Source: Opitutia bacterium UBA7876 (GTDB lineage Bacteria; Verrucomicrobiota; Verrucomicrobiia; Opitutales; Seribacteraceae). Taken from it: DNA of 21,167 bases. Of the stretch, positions 6,353 through 14,959 are shown one piece after another (positions within the stretch are counted from its first letter, which is position 1; each line of letters starts with the position of its first letter). A program made the position numbers and the translations under genes. Location of the stretch: assembly GCA_002500665.1 (NCBI GenBank), contig DLRY01000072.1, forward strand, positions 1 through 21,167. The letters run 5' to 3'. A model generated the notes under the pieces. The model ran no database searches, was not told the origin of the DNA, and saw only the letters and a list, made by a program, of their open reading frames with translations.

Positions 6353-7501
6353 ATGTCCACCCCAGCAAATCCTGCAAAAATCCTCTTCGTGGATGATGAT
6401 GAGCTTGTGCTCAGCGGCATAAACCTGACCCTCGGTCGAAACTACAGCGTGTACACCGCTTCCTCCGGCATGGAGGGGCTTGAGGTTTTCAGGAAAGATG
6501 GCCCCTTCGCGGTCGTGGTGTCCGATTTCAATATGCCCCAGATGGATGGATCCGAGTTTCTCAGGGAAGTCAGGAAACTGGACAAGGAGGTGGTAACCAT
6601 GATCCTTTCCGGGGGAGCCAATTTCAGCGAAGTCTCGGATGCGGTCCGGAGGGGAGGAATTTTCCGCCTCATTGGGAAACCTTGCCCGACCGAGAGCCTG
6701 GAGGAAAATCTTCAGCAGGCTATCCGGCAGTATCGGACCGTACGGGCGGAAAAGGATATGCTCGAGCAAACCACCAACGGCGCGGTCCGGGCCATTACTA
6801 CGATTCTGGCCGCCGCCAAGCCCTTGTTCTTCGGTCGCTCGGAGCGGGTCAGGGAATTGGCTTTCGACTTGGGCAAGTCCTTGGGGCTCGCAATCGACTG
6901 GAGGCTCGAGCTGGCTTCCACTTTCTCTTACTTAGGATACCTGACCCTGCCCGATGAAGTCCAGGAGAAGCTCTACAACAACGAAGGACTACCCGAAGAA
7001 ATCATGGATGTGGTCAAGGTGTTCCCAAACTTCGCCAACGGCATCCTGAAGGGAATTCCCAGGCTTGAGCAAATCACCGGCATCATTGACCGGATCGACG
7101 AGGATTACGAGGCGTCTTCCCCGCAAGAGGATGACTCGGCCGAATTGGCTTCCATCATAAGCCTGGCCAAGGAATACGAGCGCTATGCCAGCGATGGCTT
7201 CTCGCGGTCGGATATTTTCGGCAAGCTCGACAAGAGCCCGCGGGTCTATATGCCCGGTGCCCTCGATGCCTTAAGGACTATCAAAGACTATTCCAAGGGA
7301 GAAGCGGAGGTGGAGGAAGTTTCCGTCGATCACCTCAAATCGGGGATGAGGATCCTCGAGGACCTCCGCTTGCCCAACGGCCAGCTGGTTGCGCCAAAGG
7401 GATCCAAGGTGGACCAGCAGTTCATCAAGGTCGTCGAAAACTACGTCATCAGTTATTTCGGGAACCCCTTTCCGGAGCGGATTAAAGTGGTCATGCGTTG
7501 A
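6353..7501 (+). CDS. Response regulator: REC domain plus degenerate HD domain
   Basis: The 382-aa protein starts with a complete receiver domain (residues about 8-125): acidic pair Asp14/Asp15, phosphoacceptor Asp58 in SDFNMPQMDG, Ser86 in ILSGGA and Lys109 in IGKPC. Residues about 140-270 align with the HD/HD-GYP fold of RpfG-like regulators: GRSERVRELAFDLGKSLGL then ASTFSYLGYLTLP, where active proteins have a His before the ERV-like segment and HD in ALLHDIG. Here the HD pair is Ser192-Tyr193, so metal binding and cyclic-di-GMP hydrolysis are unlikely. The tail (about 330-365), HLKSGMRILEDLRLPNGQLV, is a small beta module common after HD domains in such regulators. ATG 6353 is chosen because the 58 residues upstream in frame are non-conserved. 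No sensor kinase is adjacent. The next gene starts 31 nt downstream. Confidence 0.85.
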   Translation: MSTPANPAKILFVDDDELVLSGINLTLGRNYSVYTASSGMEGLEVFRKDGPFAVVVSDFNMPQMDGSEFLREVRKLDKEVVTMILSGGANFSEVSDAVRRGGIFRLIGKPCPTESLEENLQQAIRQYRTVRAEKDMLEQTTNGAVRAITTILAAAKPLFFGRSERVRELAFDLGKSLGLAIDWRLELASTFSYLGYLTLPDEVQEKLYNNEGLPEEIMDVVKVFPNFANGILKGIPRLEQITGIIDRIDEDYEASSPQEDDSAELASIISLAKEYERYASDGFSRSDIFGKLDKSPRVYMPGALDALRTIKDYSKGEAEVEEVSVDHLKSGMRILEDLRLPNGQLVAPKGSKVDQQFIKVVENYVISYFGNPFPERIKVVMR

Positions 7502-7532
7502 CACTCCTTTCCCTCGTTCGTTTAAAGGCTCG

Positions 7533-9419
7533 ATGCCTTTCCGCAAATTTTCTCCCGCATTCCTTCTTTTCGCTGCTTTTTGCGTCTCGCTCGGAGGGCG
7601 GTCATCGGAGGAGACCCTTCCGGTTCTTGGCGATGACCGAGCTCCCCGTACCCTTGAGGAGGCGTGGAGGGGTTTTGATCCCCGTTCGGAGCCTTTGGAG
7701 GTGGAAGTCCTAAAGGAATGGGAGGAAGATGGAGCGGTTTTAAAGATTCTGCGTTACCGGATCGGGGTCTTCAAGGGCAAAAAGGCAATGATGGCGGCAG
7801 TATACGGGTACCCCAAGGGAGCGAAGGATTTGCCCGGTCTGCTACAGATTCACGGGGGCGGGCAGTACGCCGACTATCGGGCGCCCCTTACCAATGCCCA
7901 CAGGGGTTATGCCTCGATTTCAATCTCATGGGCGGGACGCATCTCGGCACCGGACTACCGGGTATCTCCACACGAGGTGAAGCTCTTCTGGGATGGCAAG
8001 ACGGATGATCCGAGGTACAAGCTGACCACGGATTGGGGCGCCCTGGACGCATATCACGCACCGAGTCGGAACGGCAAAGATGCCTTCCCTTCGATTCCGG
8101 TTGCCGACTGGACGCTCGACCCGGTTGAGTCTCCCCGCAATAATTCTTGGTTCCTCGCCGCCTTGGGAGCCCGCAGGGGTTTGACTTTTCTGGAGCGTCA
8201 ACCTGAGGTTGATGGCTCAAAGCTCGGGGTATACGGCCATTCGATGGGGGGGAAACTGACCGTTCTTACTTCAGGTTCGGATGAACGGGTGAAGGCGGCG
8301 GCTCCGTCCTGCGGTGGGATCAGCGACCGCTACTCCAAGAATCCTCTCCACTTGGCGACGGTAAGCGACCCGCCGAGCCTGAGAAAGATCACTTGCCCCA
8401 TTATTTTCCTGAGCCCGTCGAATGATTTTCACGGGCGGATCAACGACTTGGAAACCTCGGTCGGGGAAACCAAGGCCAAGGCTTGGCGGGTTACATGTTC
8501 ACCGCACGGAAACCATCAGGATACTCCGCCTTACGAGGTCGCCACCCAATTGTGGTTTGATCAACACCTCAAGGGAGGCTTCGTCATGCCAAAAACCCCG
8601 GAGCTGAAGCTTGCCCTTCCCGCGGAGAAGTCACCCGTGGCAACGATTTTGGTGGATGATTCCATGGAGATCGAGGCGATGGACGTTTTCTACACGCAGC
8701 ATGGGCGGATGGACGGCCGCAAGCCCGATTTGGAGAACGTCAAACACCGTTTCTGGCGTCATGCTCCGGTTTCGATGCATAAGGGCAAACCGGTTGCCCG
8801 CCTCCGTCTATCTTCTGCGGACAACCCCCTTTGGGCCTATGCAAACGTCAGGTACAGGCTGGATAAACCGGTTTCGGGAGCGGGCTATTACTATGGTGCG
8901 TATACGGCGCGCTCCTTCAATTTGTCCTCTTTGATGGAAACCGTAACGGAAGCCGACTTGAAAAAGGCAGGAACGGTTCCCGTCCTCAAGCCAAGCATGC
9001 AGATCGAGGACTTCAAGGGAGAATGGAGAAAGGAGTGGTTCTCCTACAAGATCGACAGGTGGGGAATCAGGACGAACAAGCTTTATGATTCGATCTGGGC
9101 AGCTCCAAAGGGAGCGAGGATGGTCCTTGATGCTCGTTCGGAAAAGGCGAATGAATTGATTGTTGGAATAGACGGATACGCGACCGTGGTTGCGTTGCCC
9201 GGAAAAAGCGAATGGAAGACGGTAACGCTTTCGGCAAATGACTTTCAGGATGCCGAGCTTAAGCCGTTGGCCAATTGGAACGGGATCATGGAACTAAGGC
9301 TAGACGAGTCGGAAAACCTTCGTCCACCCCGTGGTTCCGGGGCGAAGACAAGACGCTTAGGCTCCCAATGGAAGGGAAAGGCGCCCGAATTTCGAAACCT
9401 CCGCTGGGTTGCCGACTAA
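7533..9419 (+). CDS. Secreted alpha/beta hydrolase, acetyl-xylan-esterase/dienelactone-hydrolase-like
   Basis: The 628-aa protein has an N-terminal signal peptide (MPFRKFSPAFLLFAAFCVSL) and an AAAGG Shine-Dalgarno 5 nt before ATG 7533. Residues about 70-345 form an alpha/beta hydrolase: LLQIHGGGQYADYR as the oxyanion-side HGGG-like loop, GHSMGG with nucleophile Ser237, Asp298 in SPSND as likely acid, and His325 or His328 in SPHGNHQD as likely base. Residues 350-628 are a beta-rich C-terminal region with RFWRHAPVSM and VRYRLDKPVSGAGYYYG, a pattern I associate with large secreted esterase-like hydrolases of Planctomycetes/Verrucomicrobia; I cannot name its fold. The substrate is probably an acylated polysaccharide, by inference. 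It lies between the regulator and a sugar-kinase-like gene. Confidence 0.8.
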   Translation: MPFRKFSPAFLLFAAFCVSLGGRSSEETLPVLGDDRAPRTLEEAWRGFDPRSEPLEVEVLKEWEEDGAVLKILRYRIGVFKGKKAMMAAVYGYPKGAKDLPGLLQIHGGGQYADYRAPLTNAHRGYASISISWAGRISAPDYRVSPHEVKLFWDGKTDDPRYKLTTDWGALDAYHAPSRNGKDAFPSIPVADWTLDPVESPRNNSWFLAALGARRGLTFLERQPEVDGSKLGVYGHSMGGKLTVLTSGSDERVKAAAPSCGGISDRYSKNPLHLATVSDPPSLRKITCPIIFLSPSNDFHGRINDLETSVGETKAKAWRVTCSPHGNHQDTPPYEVATQLWFDQHLKGGFVMPKTPELKLALPAEKSPVATILVDDSMEIEAMDVFYTQHGRMDGRKPDLENVKHRFWRHAPVSMHKGKPVARLRLSSADNPLWAYANVRYRLDKPVSGAGYYYGAYTARSFNLSSLMETVTEADLKKAGTVPVLKPSMQIEDFKGEWRKEWFSYKIDRWGIRTNKLYDSIWAAPKGARMVLDARSEKANELIVGIDGYATVVALPGKSEWKTVTLSANDFQDAELKPLANWNGIMELRLDESENLRPPRGSGAKTRRLGSQWKGKAPEFRNLRWVAD

Positions 9420-9520
9420 GCTCCTCCTTTCCGGTTTGATTGCTAAAGGTTCTGCTTGCAAGGCCTTTTCAAGGAGGGGGCCAACTCTTTCTTGGATTGA
9501 CCCTAGGGGTATTTTATCCT

Positions 9521-10645
9521 TTGATTTTCCAAGCTTTGGCTCAGCAAACGGAAAGTTTAATTTACGAGATTGGGGCGCAGTTTCAATTGGAAGGTCGCAT
9601 TATCTCCACCGAGGTTCACGGAAACGGTAACGTGAACGATACCTTTTTGTTGTTCTGCGAGGATGAAGATTCCTTGAACCGATATACCCTGCAGCGAATC
9701 AACCACGAGGTTTTCAAGGATCCCGAGGGCTTGATGAACAACTTTTCGCGCGTTACCCGTCACCTGCAGGCTAAGATTGAGGAGGAGCGCTCGTCCAAGG
9801 AGTGCCTCCGCGTCGTTTCCGCCCGGGATGGCCGTGCCTTTTATCGGGACCCGGCCGGAAATTTCTGGAGGGTTACGAGGTTCGTGGACGGTGGCAGGTC
9901 CTACGACGTACCGGAGAATGACCGTCAAGCCTACGAGGCGGCCAAGGCCTATGGGGAGTTCCAGGCGAAGCTGTCCGATATGCCGGGCGAGCCGTTGCTT
10001 GATACCATCCCCGATTTTCACAACACCCGTATGCGGTTCGAGAACTTCCGTACGGCATTAGAAAGGGATGAGGTCGGCCGGTCTTCCGAAGTAGGCGACC
10101 TCGTTGAATTTGCCCTGGAGCGGGAATTTCTTGCCGACAAGATCAAGGTTGAGGATTTTCCGGTTCGGGTGGTTCACAACGACACTAAGCTGAACAACGT
10201 TCTTTTGCACAAGAGCACGGGTGAGGGGATGTGCGTCGTGGATCTGGATACCGTTATGCCGGGCTGCGCCCTGCATGATTTTGGGGACTTGGTTCGGACG
10301 GCCGCCTGTGCCTCGGTCGAGGATGAGGTCGACTTGGACAAGGTGCGCTTTCTACCCGAAACCTACGGATCGATTGTGGAAGGTTACATGGAGTCTGCAG
10401 GAGACATGCTTGATTCCAGGGAGGTCGGCCATCTGGCCTTGGCTCCCCTGGTCATCACCTATGAACTGGGGCTTCGGTTCCTGACCGATTACCTGGAAGG
10501 AGACGTCTACTTCAAGGTCAAGCGCCCCGGGCATAACCTGGATAGGGTGCGGGCCCAGTTCAAACTACTTGTCTCCATGGAGGAGCGCCTGGAGGAAATG
10601 GAAGACATCGTCCTTCGGTTCTCTGCCGCCAAGTCGTTGGCGTAG
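9521..10645 (+). CDS. Aminoglycoside phosphotransferase-fold kinase, N-acetylhexosamine kinase-like
   Basis: About 374 aa. The catalytic loop HNDTKLNNVL and the metal-binding VVDLDTVMPG with DFGDLVRTA are the signature of the NahK-like group within the APH/RdoA kinases, which phosphorylate hexosamines at C1. The N-terminal glycine-rich strand HGNGNVNDTFLLF is also typical. No ATG lies in the first 60 or so codons: the frame is open from TTG 9440, and TTG codons at 9497, 9521 and 9536 are the candidates. TTG 9521 is chosen because AGGGG lies about 11 nt before and the N-terminus then has the usual length; this is uncertain. A strong GGAGGGGG at 9473-9480 could support TTG 9497 at long spacing. 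No other hexosamine-pathway gene is nearby, so the substrate is unproven. Confidence 0.8.
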   Translation: MIFQALAQQTESLIYEIGAQFQLEGRIISTEVHGNGNVNDTFLLFCEDEDSLNRYTLQRINHEVFKDPEGLMNNFSRVTRHLQAKIEEERSSKECLRVVSARDGRAFYRDPAGNFWRVTRFVDGGRSYDVPENDRQAYEAAKAYGEFQAKLSDMPGEPLLDTIPDFHNTRMRFENFRTALERDEVGRSSEVGDLVEFALEREFLADKIKVEDFPVRVVHNDTKLNNVLLHKSTGEGMCVVDLDTVMPGCALHDFGDLVRTAACASVEDEVDLDKVRFLPETYGSIVEGYMESAGDMLDSREVGHLALAPLVITYELGLRFLTDYLEGDVYFKVKRPGHNLDRVRAQFKLLVSMEERLEEMEDIVLRFSAAKSLA

Positions 10646-10693
10646 AACGAAGTTTCCCTTGCTCAAGCCCAAGTCCTGGCTTTCACTGGGAAT

Positions 10694-13354
10694 ATGGTGA
10701 TCCTTGGTAAAAAAGCCTTTGTGCTTCTTCTTGCGATCGCAGGTTTGTCCCTTCCGCAAAGCGCATTGCTCGCGTATTCCAGGGATGAAGGCTCGGGTCA
10801 CGGGACTCGGCTTGACGCTCCGCTGCCGGTCTCCGCCCAAATCGCGGGCTTTTTCAAGGAGCACTGCTCGAAATGCCACAATGAGGAAAAAAAGAAGGGG
10901 GGGATCAACCTATTGGGTTTTTCCGATTTTCGCATCGAGAACGTCAAGCATTGGCAGGAGGTGCTTGATAATATCCGACGCGGGGACATGCCCCCGGAGG
11001 ATTCGCCTCAGCCGAGGCTCTCAGAGGCCCGGCTTTTCCTTTCATGGGTCCAAGATGGGCTTGACGAAGTCTTGGCCGATTCCGTCGAACGGGATTTCCG
11101 CTTCACTCGCCTGACCAATAGCCAGATCGCATGGAGTTTACGGGATTTGCTCCAAATCGACCGTGACTTCAGTGGCGATCTGATCGAGGATCCCGTTGGC
11201 AAACACGGCGAGTCCCGGCAGTCGGAACTGGAACTGACGGCCGGTCACATGGAGGTGTACCTGAGCGTCTTGCAGTCTGCCGTCGAATTGGCCGTGCCCG
11301 ACTTGGACGACCCGCCGAAACCATACGTCCTGAAAGGAAACGACTGGGAAAGGCAACATTATCTCAACCGGAACGACTTGGCTCATGGCAATCGACGCAA
11401 ACATCGCCGTTACCGCGGTCCGAAATGGCTGGGCGACGACTTTGAGGTGCCCGTTCCGCCTAATCATTTCTTCCGCATATACGTAGACGACAACCGGCCT
11501 GAAGGACAGTTCCGCGTGCGTGTCCGCGTACGGAATGAACCTCCGCAAAAGGGAGGCGACCTGGCCAAGCATGAATTTTCCGTATTCTTCGACAGAGGGT
11601 TCAAGTCCCCGCAACACACGATCGACAATTTTACGGTGGAGGCAAAATCCGGTTCTCAGGAGTTCGAGGTGTTCGGTAACGTCTTCGATTTCCCGGGAGT
11701 GGACCCCGCTCCGGTCTCGAAGGAAGACCCCTACGGCATTACGGCGCATTTTCACTACCGCTTCCTCACCATCCAGAATTCATCACCCCTAAGCTCGCCC
11801 TCCGACAAGCCGGTGACCAACAAGAACTGGGTGATCTTTGGTGACGCCCACTTCATTCGGGCCGACGATAGATGGACCGACGCCTGGGGACAGGAATTTG
11901 CCGTGAAGAACTGGCTGAAGCCATCGCATGCCGGGAGCGACCATCCCACCCGGGGCAAGCCGGCCGTTTACAAGGAAGTCATGGAGGACACGAGTTATGC
12001 AGTTATCGAACGAATCGAGTTCGATCTGCCATGGCAATGGCCACCGGCCGGCGTCCAGCCGTTCATGAAAGACGGAAAACTGGAGGACGACGCCATTGCT
12101 ATAGGAGTTAAGTCCCTTGCCAAGCGGGCTTGGCGGCGCCCTTTGACTGAACGCGAGGACAAGGAATTGGACGCCCTGATCAAAGAAAAGTTAAAAGGCT
12201 CTCAATCGAAGATCTACGTTCTTAGGGATCTGCTTATGGCGGTCTTTGCCGATACGCGTTTCCTTTTTTACTCGGACGTTGAACGGACGCAGAGCATGCG
12301 GAACCACGAACTCGTCGGTCGCTTGGCCGCATTCCTTTGGCGGAGCGTCCCCGACAAAAGACTTTATGACCTCGCTGACCGCGAAAACGCAATCACGGAT
12401 ACGGAGTTGAGCGCCGAGGTGAAGCGCATGCTGGCGGATTCGCGGGCCGAACGCTTTATCGCTGACTTTGCCTATTCCTGGACCGATCTGTCGAAGCTTG
12501 ATCAGATTGCCATCAACCCAAACTACTACCGCTGGTGGAACCCCAAGTACAAGGATTATATGAGACAGGAACCGGTTGCCTTTATGAAAACCCTTCTTCG
12601 TGAGGATCTGAGTTGCCTCAATTTACTCTCATCCGAATTCATGGTGGTCAACGACGTCATGGCCAAGTACTATGGGGTTGCTTTGCCTGAAAGCGGGCAT
12701 CGTTTTTCTCGCGTGCCTGCTTCCGAAGGTCGCGGTGGAATCCTGGCCCAGGCGGCCTTCCTGCTTGGTCACAGTGACGGTGAAGATGCCCATGCCGTCA
12801 ACCGGGGGGTCTGGCTGCGGGGTCGTCTCCTCGGGGACCCTCCGCGGGACCCGCCCCCCGAAGTGCCTGCCTTGAGCGACTTGGACGAAACTGATCCCAA
12901 TTTTGCCGGACTGTCTACCAAGGAAAGACTTTCGATTCATCGAAAAGGCATATGCCTGGATTGCCACGCCGACATCGATCCTTGGGGAATTGCTATGGAA
13001 TCTCTGGACGCAGCGGGTAAATTTAGGGACAAAATCTTACGATTGACCCCCGACCAGAAGGTCAAGAGGCGAATCCTCAAGGTCGATCAAGAGACTGAAG
13101 CCCGTGGCTCGCCGATCAAAGGAATGAGCGAATTGCAAAAGCTTCTCCGTGAAAAGCATACCAAGGATTTTGCCAGTGGATTCAGCGCGTCGATGCTGTC
13201 CTTTGCCTTGGGGCGGCCACTCTCCTACAAGGAGGACGAGACGCTGGCTCGCCTTGCCGGGCAATTTGCCGAGTCCGATTACCGGATGGCGAGCCTGATC
13301 GACGAAATCGTCCGCCTTCCCGAATTTAGAAACCCGAACAATAAGATCCAATGA
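10694..13354 (+). CDS. Planctomycete-type cytochrome protein (DUF1587-1595-1592-1588-1585)
   Basis: The 886-aa exported protein has a signal peptide ending near QSALLAYS. A c-type haem motif CSKCH (Cys58, Cys61, His62) sits in a PSCyt1-like domain with the usual GGINL and RRGDMPPED. Then come DUF1587 (about 138-200, RLTNSQIAWSLRDLL), a beta-rich insert (about 250-450), DUF1595 (about 465-520, AKRAWRRPLTEREDKELD), DUF1592 (about 510-660), DUF1588 (about 670-775) with a second motif CLDCH at Cys754-His758 in CHADIDPWG, and DUF1585 (about 810-880). Function of the family is unknown; periplasmic electron transfer linked to polymer degradation is often proposed. The stop overlaps the next start as ATGA, and DUF1552 proteins are its usual partner. 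Confidence 0.92.
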   Translation: MVILGKKAFVLLLAIAGLSLPQSALLAYSRDEGSGHGTRLDAPLPVSAQIAGFFKEHCSKCHNEEKKKGGINLLGFSDFRIENVKHWQEVLDNIRRGDMPPEDSPQPRLSEARLFLSWVQDGLDEVLADSVERDFRFTRLTNSQIAWSLRDLLQIDRDFSGDLIEDPVGKHGESRQSELELTAGHMEVYLSVLQSAVELAVPDLDDPPKPYVLKGNDWERQHYLNRNDLAHGNRRKHRRYRGPKWLGDDFEVPVPPNHFFRIYVDDNRPEGQFRVRVRVRNEPPQKGGDLAKHEFSVFFDRGFKSPQHTIDNFTVEAKSGSQEFEVFGNVFDFPGVDPAPVSKEDPYGITAHFHYRFLTIQNSSPLSSPSDKPVTNKNWVIFGDAHFIRADDRWTDAWGQEFAVKNWLKPSHAGSDHPTRGKPAVYKEVMEDTSYAVIERIEFDLPWQWPPAGVQPFMKDGKLEDDAIAIGVKSLAKRAWRRPLTEREDKELDALIKEKLKGSQSKIYVLRDLLMAVFADTRFLFYSDVERTQSMRNHELVGRLAAFLWRSVPDKRLYDLADRENAITDTELSAEVKRMLADSRAERFIADFAYSWTDLSKLDQIAINPNYYRWWNPKYKDYMRQEPVAFMKTLLREDLSCLNLLSSEFMVVNDVMAKYYGVALPESGHRFSRVPASEGRGGILAQAAFLLGHSDGEDAHAVNRGVWLRGRLLGDPPRDPPPEVPALSDLDETDPNFAGLSTKERLSIHRKGICLDCHADIDPWGIAMESLDAAGKFRDKILRLTPDQKVKRRILKVDQETEARGSPIKGMSELQKLLREKHTKDFASGFSASMLSFALGRPLSYKEDETLARLAGQFAESDYRMASLIDEIVRLPEFRNPNNKIQ

Positions 13355-14688
13355 ACGAAATCAACCGAAGACAGTTTCTATACGGAGCCGGTGTATCCAT
13401 GCTCTTGCCTCGGCTCGAATCCTTTGCCGCTCCGGCGATTGCGAAGGTGGTCTCAGCCCCGAAGCGCTTCCTTGCCCTTTACGTCGGACACGGCTTCGCA
13501 GTTACGCCCAACGACGAACATTCAAACAGCGACTTGAGCTGGTACCCCCGCACCCTTAACGACGAACTGAAGTTCGGTCCGTCCATGTCCGCCATGCAAC
13601 CTTTGGCGGACAAGGGGAAATTGTCGGTTTTTCGAGGCTTGGAACACCCGCAGGTCGCGAGTATCAACGGTCATTCCTCGGCTGACTCTTTCCTTACCGG
13701 GAGTAACCCGGAAGGGACTTCCGGGCACCCGTCCATCGACCAGGTGGCAGCCATGGCGCATGGCAAGGCAACGCGCTTCCCCAGCCTCGTCCTCGGCAAC
13801 GAAGGGGGGCTTGGAGCCTCGGGCAGTTCGCTGACTTTGTCCTACAACCGATCCGGCCGAGCCATCCCTTCAAACAACGATTTACACGCTCTTTACAACC
13901 GGCTCTTCAATTCCGACCCCGGCATTATTCAAAAAGAGAAGGCTCTCTATGCCCGAAACGGCGCCCTGGTCGACCGGGTGCTCGAGTCGGCCAAGAGCAT
14001 GCAGAGACGGGTCAGCGCCGACGATAACCGGAAGATCGGTTCCTACCTGGAAAGCATTCGAGCCGTGGAGAAAAACATCGAGCGCATGGAAGCCTGGTCG
14101 GATACCCCCAAGCCCGAGGTGGATGCAAGCACGTTGTCCCTCAAGGCGACGGTGAACGAACCCGAACTGTTCATCGATACCATGTATGACCTCATCTACC
14201 TGGCCTTCAAGACTGATTCGACACGCTACGCCACCTATATGCTGCAGAGCATGATCGACGGTCCGTGGAATGAAATGCCCAAGAATGCCCTTGGCTTGCC
14301 CGCCGGTCATCACCGTCTGGCTCACGGGGCGGCTGGTTCGGGCCGAAAAGCCATGGAGAACCTCGGGGCGTACGACAAGTTTCAAGGCGACCGGCTGGGG
14401 CGGTTCCTTGGCAAAATGGCGGATTCTCCCGAAGGCGATGGCTCCATGCTGGACAACACCATCGTCTATTACGGCACAAGCAACAGCAAGACGCACGTAA
14501 ACAGGAACTACCCGCTTTTAGTTGCAGGTGGAAGCAACCTGGGGATCAAACACTGCGGCTACCATAATTTTCTCGAGACGGGCAAGCAACCGCTCTGTAA
14601 CCTTTACCTGACCTTTCTGCAGTCGCTTGGCGTCCCCGCCCAAAGCTTTTCCGACAGCACGGGCACATTTAAGGAAATCCTCGCGTAG
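13351..14688 (+). CDS. DUF1552 family Tat-exported protein
   Basis: The 445-aa protein has a twin-arginine signal (INRRQFLYGAGVSMLLPRL), so it is expected to fold in the cytoplasm and be exported by Tat. The mature part has the DUF1552 hallmarks: RFLALYVGHGF, SVFRGLEHP, GHSSADSFLTG, and near the end LDNTIVYYGTSNSKTH and HNFLETGKQPLCNLYLTFLQSLG. DUF1552 proteins look like sulfatase/alkaline-phosphatase-superfamily relatives (DUF1501-like), but activity is unproven. Its ATG overlaps the stop of the DUF1592-type gene by 4 nt, indicating coupled translation. Length is normal for the family. A hairpin follows 21 nt after the stop. Confidence 0.92.
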   Translation: MNEINRRQFLYGAGVSMLLPRLESFAAPAIAKVVSAPKRFLALYVGHGFAVTPNDEHSNSDLSWYPRTLNDELKFGPSMSAMQPLADKGKLSVFRGLEHPQVASINGHSSADSFLTGSNPEGTSGHPSIDQVAAMAHGKATRFPSLVLGNEGGLGASGSSLTLSYNRSGRAIPSNNDLHALYNRLFNSDPGIIQKEKALYARNGALVDRVLESAKSMQRRVSADDNRKIGSYLESIRAVEKNIERMEAWSDTPKPEVDASTLSLKATVNEPELFIDTMYDLIYLAFKTDSTRYATYMLQSMIDGPWNEMPKNALGLPAGHHRLAHGAAGSGRKAMENLGAYDKFQGDRLGRFLGKMADSPEGDGSMLDNTIVYYGTSNSKTHVNRNYPLLVAGGSNLGIKHCGYHNFLETGKQPLCNLYLTFLQSLGVPAQSFSDSTGTFKEILA

Positions 14689-14709
14689 AAACCAAGGCGA
14701 TCCTTGCCT

Positions 14710-14730
14710 TTGTCGCTCTTCTGGCGACAA
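14710..14730 (+). terminator. Hairpin downstream of the DUF1552 gene
   Basis: TTGTCGC (14710-14716) and GCGACAA (14724-14730) form a perfect 7-bp stem with a 7-nt loop. It sits 21 nt after the stop and would end the five-gene run. No T-run follows (CCCCTCC instead), so it may be a transcript-end stabiliser or a poor terminator. Confidence 0.35.
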
Positions 14731-14866
14731 CCCCTCCATCCTCCGCGAAAATCGCCTCCCGCAAGAAGATTTCGGGCAGTACGGTGTAGATCGGGGTAAA
14801 CCCTGGTCCGAGGTTCAAGCGACCGAAGCTCGGTCTCCTTAGTGATATGAAAGGGGTCTATGGGCA

Positions 14867-14913
14867 CCGTTTTGACAACGGAAGAATTGTGTTTAATTTT
14901 CTTCATTTATCAT
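14867..14913 (+). promoter_or_regulatory. Candidate promoter/operator of the two-partner secretion genes
   Basis: A perfect TTGACA (14872-14877) lies in an abruptly AT-rich stretch. TAATTT (14894-14899, 16-bp spacer) and TATCAT (14908-14913, five of six to TATAAT but too far from that -35) are candidate -10 boxes. The -35 lies inside an inverted repeat CCGTT-TTGAC-AACGG (14867-14881), which could be a repressor site. The remainder of the 271-bp gap (14689-14959) holds only the hairpin described above. Confidence 0.35.
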
Positions 14914-14959
14914 GTATTTTCACAAGCAATTGCGGGTTCCTTAGTTAAAAAACATTCGG

